A stretch of DNA of 64,000 nt from Cytophagales bacterium (GTDB lineage: Bacteria; Bacteroidota; Bacteroidia; Cytophagales; Cyclobacteriaceae). The notes under the pieces were generated by a model that made no database searches, was not told the origin of the DNA, and was given only the letters and a program-made list of their open reading frames with translations. Where the stretch lies: positions 682,001 to 746,000 of the forward strand of contig JAFLBQ010000001.1 in NCBI GenBank assembly GCA_017303805.1. Direction: 5' to 3'. The translations under genes and the position numbers were made by a program. Shown piece by piece: positions 60,344-64,000 of the stretch; the stretch's first letter is position 1; each line of letters begins with the position of its first letter.

Positions 60344-63084
60344 CAAAATTTAATGGTATAGTTAACAAATGGAATCACAGATCCGAAAATAGAAAGCTTA
60401 TACCCCTTTATAAGTCCGTTCTCAGATGTAAAGTAGATCGAATAAGGATTTTTTCTACCCGTTAAATTGTAGGCTCCAATTGTCCAGTAATTGTGCAGGC
60501 GCTGATTTACTTTATGGTTACCTTCAATATTAATTGATAAATCCATTCTAAAGTAGTCTGGAAGCCTATAACCGTTGCGATCTGAGTAGAGTGTCTTCTG
60601 CGAATTTCCGTAGTAAAAAACACCAATTGGTATTGTGATAGGACGCCCGGTGCTGTAACTCATACTCATGGATGTACTAAATCTGCGTGTGAATTTCTCA
60701 TTTGCTACCAATGTAAAGTCATGTGGTTTGTCATAGTTAGCCGGGTAGTAGTTACCCTTGTTTATCTTTTCTCCAGCCTGAATATCATCCGTTTTTATCA
60801 GTGTTCTTGAAAAGGTATAGCCAAGCCAGCCGGTTAATTTTCCACTATTCTTCCTTATCATACCCTCAATGCCGTATGCTTTGCCACTCGTTTTAAATAC
60901 CTCGGTTTCTATATGCGCGTTGGCCAGAAGCTGTGCCCCGCTTTTATAGTCCAAATAATTTCTTATCCGTTTACCGTAGGCTTCTAGTGAAATTTCGAAT
61001 CGCTTTTGCGATAGATCTTTGTAAAGCCCAACACTTAGTTGGTGACTCAGTTGCGGGGCAATGTTAGGGTCGCTCAATTTCCAGATATCCGTTGGTGAAA
61101 TTGAAACAGTGTTGGAAATCATGTGTATAAACTGACGCGTTGACGTGTAACCTAATTTTAAAGAGAGATTGTTCGCTAACTCGTAACGTGTAGAAATTCG
61201 GGGGTCAATACCTCTAAACGTATTAATTGTCTCATTATTTTTATAAGTACGAATCTCGGTGGCGTTACCATCATTCCGGGGAGCAGAAGGATCATAGTAT
61301 CGAACCTCCTGTGGACCCAGGTAATTGAATTGCGTTAGCCGTACTCCAGCTTCTATCGACAACCGGTCGGTTAGTGTTATTTCATCTGAAAAGTACAATG
61401 AAGTTTCTAATCCTTGCTCTTGGGGAATATCTACCTCAACTATGGTAGAAGCTGGTCCACCTTTCTCGAGTTGACCCGGACTTATTTTATAGTTCATCAA
61501 ATTGAGGCCAAAGGAAAGTTTATGCCTTGATTGTGGTAGAAATGTAAAATCAATTTTTGCGAAACTCTGATTGTTGACGAAGCTAAGCTTGTAGGCTTCT
61601 GCTGCTCTTTTTGTAAAATGGTTATCATAACCATAATGATCCTGACCTAACGCAACGGCCATGTACAGCCCATTTTTAAAGTCGTGCTGATATTTTATAG
61701 AAATGTTTTTATTGTCGTACCGGAAGGTAGTGTCTGTATTAAGGTTAGATTCATCGTGGCTTAAATATCCAGTAAGGGTAATGCTGCTGGCATCACTTAA
61801 TTGATGTGATACAATTGTAGTTAAGTCGTAAAATGCGGCCTTGCTCTTTTCGAATTCCTCGGGCAATAACTTAAAAAGCCAATTGGAATAAGTTGTGCGT
61901 CCACCCAATACGAAGGTCGTTTTTTTATTTATTGGTCCTTCCAAATTAAATCGAGCGGTAATAGGTCCAATCCCTGCCGATCCCGTCAGGTTTTTGGGGT
62001 TGCCTGTTTTAGTAGATACTTGTAAAACGGAGGATAGTCTTCCTCCATATTTAGCAGGCATCGAGCTTTTAAACAACTCTATGCCTGAAACTACCTCGGA
62101 GTTAAAGGCGGAAAAAAATCCGAAAAAATGAGCAGGGTTGTATATTGTTGCATCATTGAAGAGAATAAGATTCTGATCGGCTGCCCCACCCCGAACATTG
62201 AACCCAGTACTAACTTCTCCAATTGATTTAACGCCCGGCAAAGTAAGGATGCTTCTCAGTACATCTGCCTCACCAAAGGCAGTAGGTATGTATTTAACAA
62301 AGCTTGGACTTATTTGCGCTACCCCAAGATTTAAACTTTTCACATTGGAAGTAGCTTCAGCCTGAATGACCACTTCCTCCAGATTTTTTACAGACTCACT
62401 GAGTTGAATATCCAATTCCCCCGAACCATAGAGCATTATTGTCTTAACAAAATTCTCCATGCCGCTAAATCGTATTATAAGGTTATGTTTTCCGCTAGGA
62501 AGCAAAATTTTATAGTGCCCTAATGAATCGGATGCAACACCAACATTCAAAGCCTCCACTTGCACGGATGCAGCCTGAATCGGATGACGGTCTGTATTTC
62601 TGATAACTCCGGATAGTTGCACAGGGCGTCCGGGAATATATTTGTTCTTATCTCCGATTTCAAGTATTCTGTTTCCCCTGCCTTCCACTGCATTGGCAGA
62701 CAATCGCGGTTGCGCGGGTGCGGATAAATTTTCTTGACTTTTATCAGTTCCCTGTGCAAAAACTACTTCGGTGTTTATTGCAATGCTCCTTGTAACTATA
62801 ACATTTTTATCGGTGTCGATAGCATAATATATTTTTCTATTCAGAAAGAGTAAATCTAAAATTTGTGGTATCGTTCTATTGGTGGCACTTACCGAAGCAT
62901 AAAGTGTATCTAACTCACTTCTTTTATAAAAGAATCTAAAGTCAGATAGCGCTTGTAAATTCTCAAGAATATATGGGATGGAGCGATTTTCGTGCTTAAC
63001 GGTATAAAGCTGTTGTTGTTGGGCTTTACTTTGAGTGCTTAGAATTAGAAGTGCAAAGACAAAAAGGAAGGAGTGCGTTTTCAT
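60343..63084 (-). CDS. TonB-dependent outer-membrane receptor with N-terminal STN domain
   Basis: 913 aa. Signal peptide (cut near SKA-Q); STN secretin/TonB signalling domain at ~22-95 (YTVKHENRSIPYILENLQALSDF); carboxypeptidase-regulatory-like domain at ~150-230 (LSGVIRNTDRHPIQAASVQVEAL); plug (NLEEVVIQAEA, GVKSIGEVSTGFNVRGGAADQNLILFNDATIYNPAHFFGF); 22-strand barrel to a terminal aromatic strand. The STN domain normally signals to a FecR anti-sigma factor, but no fecR or sigma gene is adjacent here. Overlaps both neighbours. Confidence 0.95.
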   Translation of the reverse strand: MKTHSFLFVFALLILSTQSKAQQQQLYTVKHENRSIPYILENLQALSDFRFFYKRSELDTLYASVSATNRTIPQILDLLFLNRKIYYAIDTDKNVIVTRSIAINTEVVFAQGTDKSQENLSAPAQPRLSANAVEGRGNRILEIGDKNKYIPGRPVQLSGVIRNTDRHPIQAASVQVEALNVGVASDSLGHYKILLPSGKHNLIIRFSGMENFVKTIMLYGSGELDIQLSESVKNLEEVVIQAEATSNVKSLNLGVAQISPSFVKYIPTAFGEADVLRSILTLPGVKSIGEVSTGFNVRGGAADQNLILFNDATIYNPAHFFGFFSAFNSEVVSGIELFKSSMPAKYGGRLSSVLQVSTKTGNPKNLTGSAGIGPITARFNLEGPINKKTTFVLGGRTTYSNWLFKLLPEEFEKSKAAFYDLTTIVSHQLSDASSITLTGYLSHDESNLNTDTTFRYDNKNISIKYQHDFKNGLYMAVALGQDHYGYDNHFTKRAAEAYKLSFVNNQSFAKIDFTFLPQSRHKLSFGLNLMNYKISPGQLEKGGPASTIVEVDIPQEQGLETSLYFSDEITLTDRLSIEAGVRLTQFNYLGPQEVRYYDPSAPRNDGNATEIRTYKNNETINTFRGIDPRISTRYELANNLSLKLGYTSTRQFIHMISNTVSISPTDIWKLSDPNIAPQLSHQLSVGLYKDLSQKRFEISLEAYGKRIRNYLDYKSGAQLLANAHIETEVFKTSGKAYGIEGMIRKNSGKLTGWLGYTFSRTLIKTDDIQAGEKINKGNYYPANYDKPHDFTLVANEKFTRRFSTSMSMSYSTGRPITIPIGVFYYGNSQKTLYSDRNGYRLPDYFRMDLSINIEGNHKVNQRLHNYWTIGAYNLTGRKNPYSIYFTSENGLIKGYKLSIFGSVIPFVNYTIKF

Positions 63085-63794
63085 ACTGTTTTAAAAATAT
63101 TTTTAGCAGTAGAAATTAGCTTGTCCTCCTTTGAATTAGACTTCGTCTTTGTGGAAACTTGATCTTTACGATTTAAAAGACGCTCAAGATCATTTTTTGT
63201 TTGAACCGGGAATAGCGAGCCTGCTTTAAGTAAAAAATATTTATTTTTTACCTCAAAATTAATCTGACCTCTCTTCCTGCTCATGTAAGACGTGGCTCCT
63301 TTCAAATTTTTACTTCTTAAACATAATAATGATAGTGAATCCGATTCTACAAGTGCTTCATAAAATTTCAAACCAGTGCTTGTTTCTAAATTAGAGCACC
63401 TGATGAATTTGTGATCGCCTATTTTAAACCAATTGATATTCTGTTTGACCAAAGAAATGAGTTGTCCTTGTTGCCCCTCTATGAGCACTTCATTTAATAC
63501 CAAATCAAATAATAGGGTGATGTTTCGATATTCCACGGTGCCGTAGGCAATACTTCCAGTTACCGTGTTGACCGATCCGAAGAAAGGGTGTTTCTTCGGC
63601 ATATTTGAAATTGCACTGTAGGGCATATATTCAATGCCAATAAAAATACCTTGCTGCGAGGCAACAACTTTAGAGCGGGCATTATTTATTGCGTTCTGTA
63701 GTCGAGTATCAACATTATCGGCAATAGATTGGGAGAAAAGGCGGCTGATGCCGAGCAAAAATGTAATTCCTAAAATGCCAGCCACTCGTGCCAT
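63081..63794 (-). CDS. Secreted protein leading the TonB receptor operon, unknown function
   Basis: 237 aa with a signal peptide (cut near RLFS-Q). The mature protein is mixed alpha/beta (ADNVDTRLQNAINNARSKVVASQQG, VEYRNITLLFDLVLNEVLIEGQQGQL) with a Lys/Ser-rich C-terminus. It overlaps the receptor start by 4 bp, so it is the first gene of the four-gene operon. I recognise no family; it may be a periplasmic or surface ligand-handling subunit. Confidence 0.8.
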   Translation of the reverse strand: MARVAGILGITFLLGISRLFSQSIADNVDTRLQNAINNARSKVVASQQGIFIGIEYMPYSAISNMPKKHPFFGSVNTVTGSIAYGTVEYRNITLLFDLVLNEVLIEGQQGQLISLVKQNINWFKIGDHKFIRCSNLETSTGLKFYEALVESDSLSLLCLRSKNLKGATSYMSRKRGQINFEVKNKYFLLKAGSLFPVQTKNDLERLLNRKDQVSTKTKSNSKEDKLISTAKNIFKTV

Positions 63795-64000
63795 GTTTCT
63801 TCTCCAAAGAGATTGTAAAATTCCTTATTAATCAATCATCATTCACAACAAAGGAAATTATAGATTGTGTTCGGTCAATTGTCAATTTTACCGGATTTCG
63901 TGCGCTATTTTTATCCACTGTTTGAGCTACGTCCGCTAAACAAAATGCGTTAACTATAATTTCAATTTTATTATTCCTGCGCTCTGGTTCGCCTTTTCTC
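63795..64000. promoter_or_regulatory. Upstream region of the TonB receptor operon
   Basis: On the minus strand a TTG (63876-63878), 20 bp before TTCCTTTG (63848-63855), is an imperfect promoter; the second base of the -7 box is T instead of A. The rest is A+T-rich with a small CAATTG-centred repeat. No gene is visible up to the window edge. Confidence 0.4.

Overview
The window looks like a chromosomal segment of a Bacteroidota member, most likely order Cytophagales. The evidence is a T9SS-sorted subtilase, an STN-type TonB-dependent receptor with a DUF4249 lipoprotein, several PadR plus prefix-domain permease pairs, the long (~660 aa) form of urocanate hydratase, TAnnTTTG-type -7 promoter elements and moderate G+C. 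No plasmid or phage backbone, rRNA or CRISPR array was seen. Most of the sequence is tightly packed, mainly minus-strand operons with 1-4 bp overlaps.

Layout. 1-9.5 kb: three PadR regulator / large FtsX-MacB-type permease pairs (the first PadR is cut by the window edge). 9.5-15.4 kb: a loosely packed accessory stretch bounded by two diverged copies of a ~240 bp structured repeat. It holds a cyclophilin-like lipoprotein, a Cys-type alpha/beta hydrolase, a divergent AraC regulator with a hexapeptide acetyltransferase, and an A+T-rich orphan gene with a HEPN-like motif. 15.4-19.5 kb: an operon of lamin-tail lipoprotein, DUF4956 membrane protein, HlyD-like adaptor and TolC-like outer membrane protein, possibly an envelope-spanning system. 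19.6-26 kb: SDR, ABC-F ATPase, TPR protein and gyrA. 26-32.7 kb: beta-barrel protein, COG3014 lipoprotein, LpoB-like lipoprotein, rpe, T9SS subtilase, lipoprotein and a TrpF-like protein lacking the catalytic Cys. 32.8-36.7 kb: glycosyltransferase, LpxH-like phosphoesterase, trmB, folC. 36.7-38 kb: two small beta-barrels. 38-42.2 kb: an overlapping operon of MBL hydrolase, patatin, hutU and acyltransferase. 42.3-44.1 kb: accA, a 27-aa membrane peptide gene with its own promoter and terminator, and tRNA-Asp. 44.2-56.8 kb: a glycosidase-like/SUMF1 fusion, TetR, gamma-glutamyltransferase, a SWIB protein with a histone-H1-like tail, OmpA/PD40 protein, 3-methyladenine glycosylase, DUF2911 protein, sodium/solute symporter with a tiny companion gene, and a cyclophilin. 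56.8-63.8 kb: a four-gene TonB receptor operon.

Best candidates for something undescribed are the paired structured repeats with their cargo, the lamin-tail/DUF4956/HlyD/TolC operon, the 27-aa peptide gene at 43.5 kb, the HEPN-like orphan, the glycosidase-like/SUMF1 fusion, and natural substitutions at both main quinolone positions of GyrA. All functional calls come from reading the translated sequence and motifs; no database search was run.
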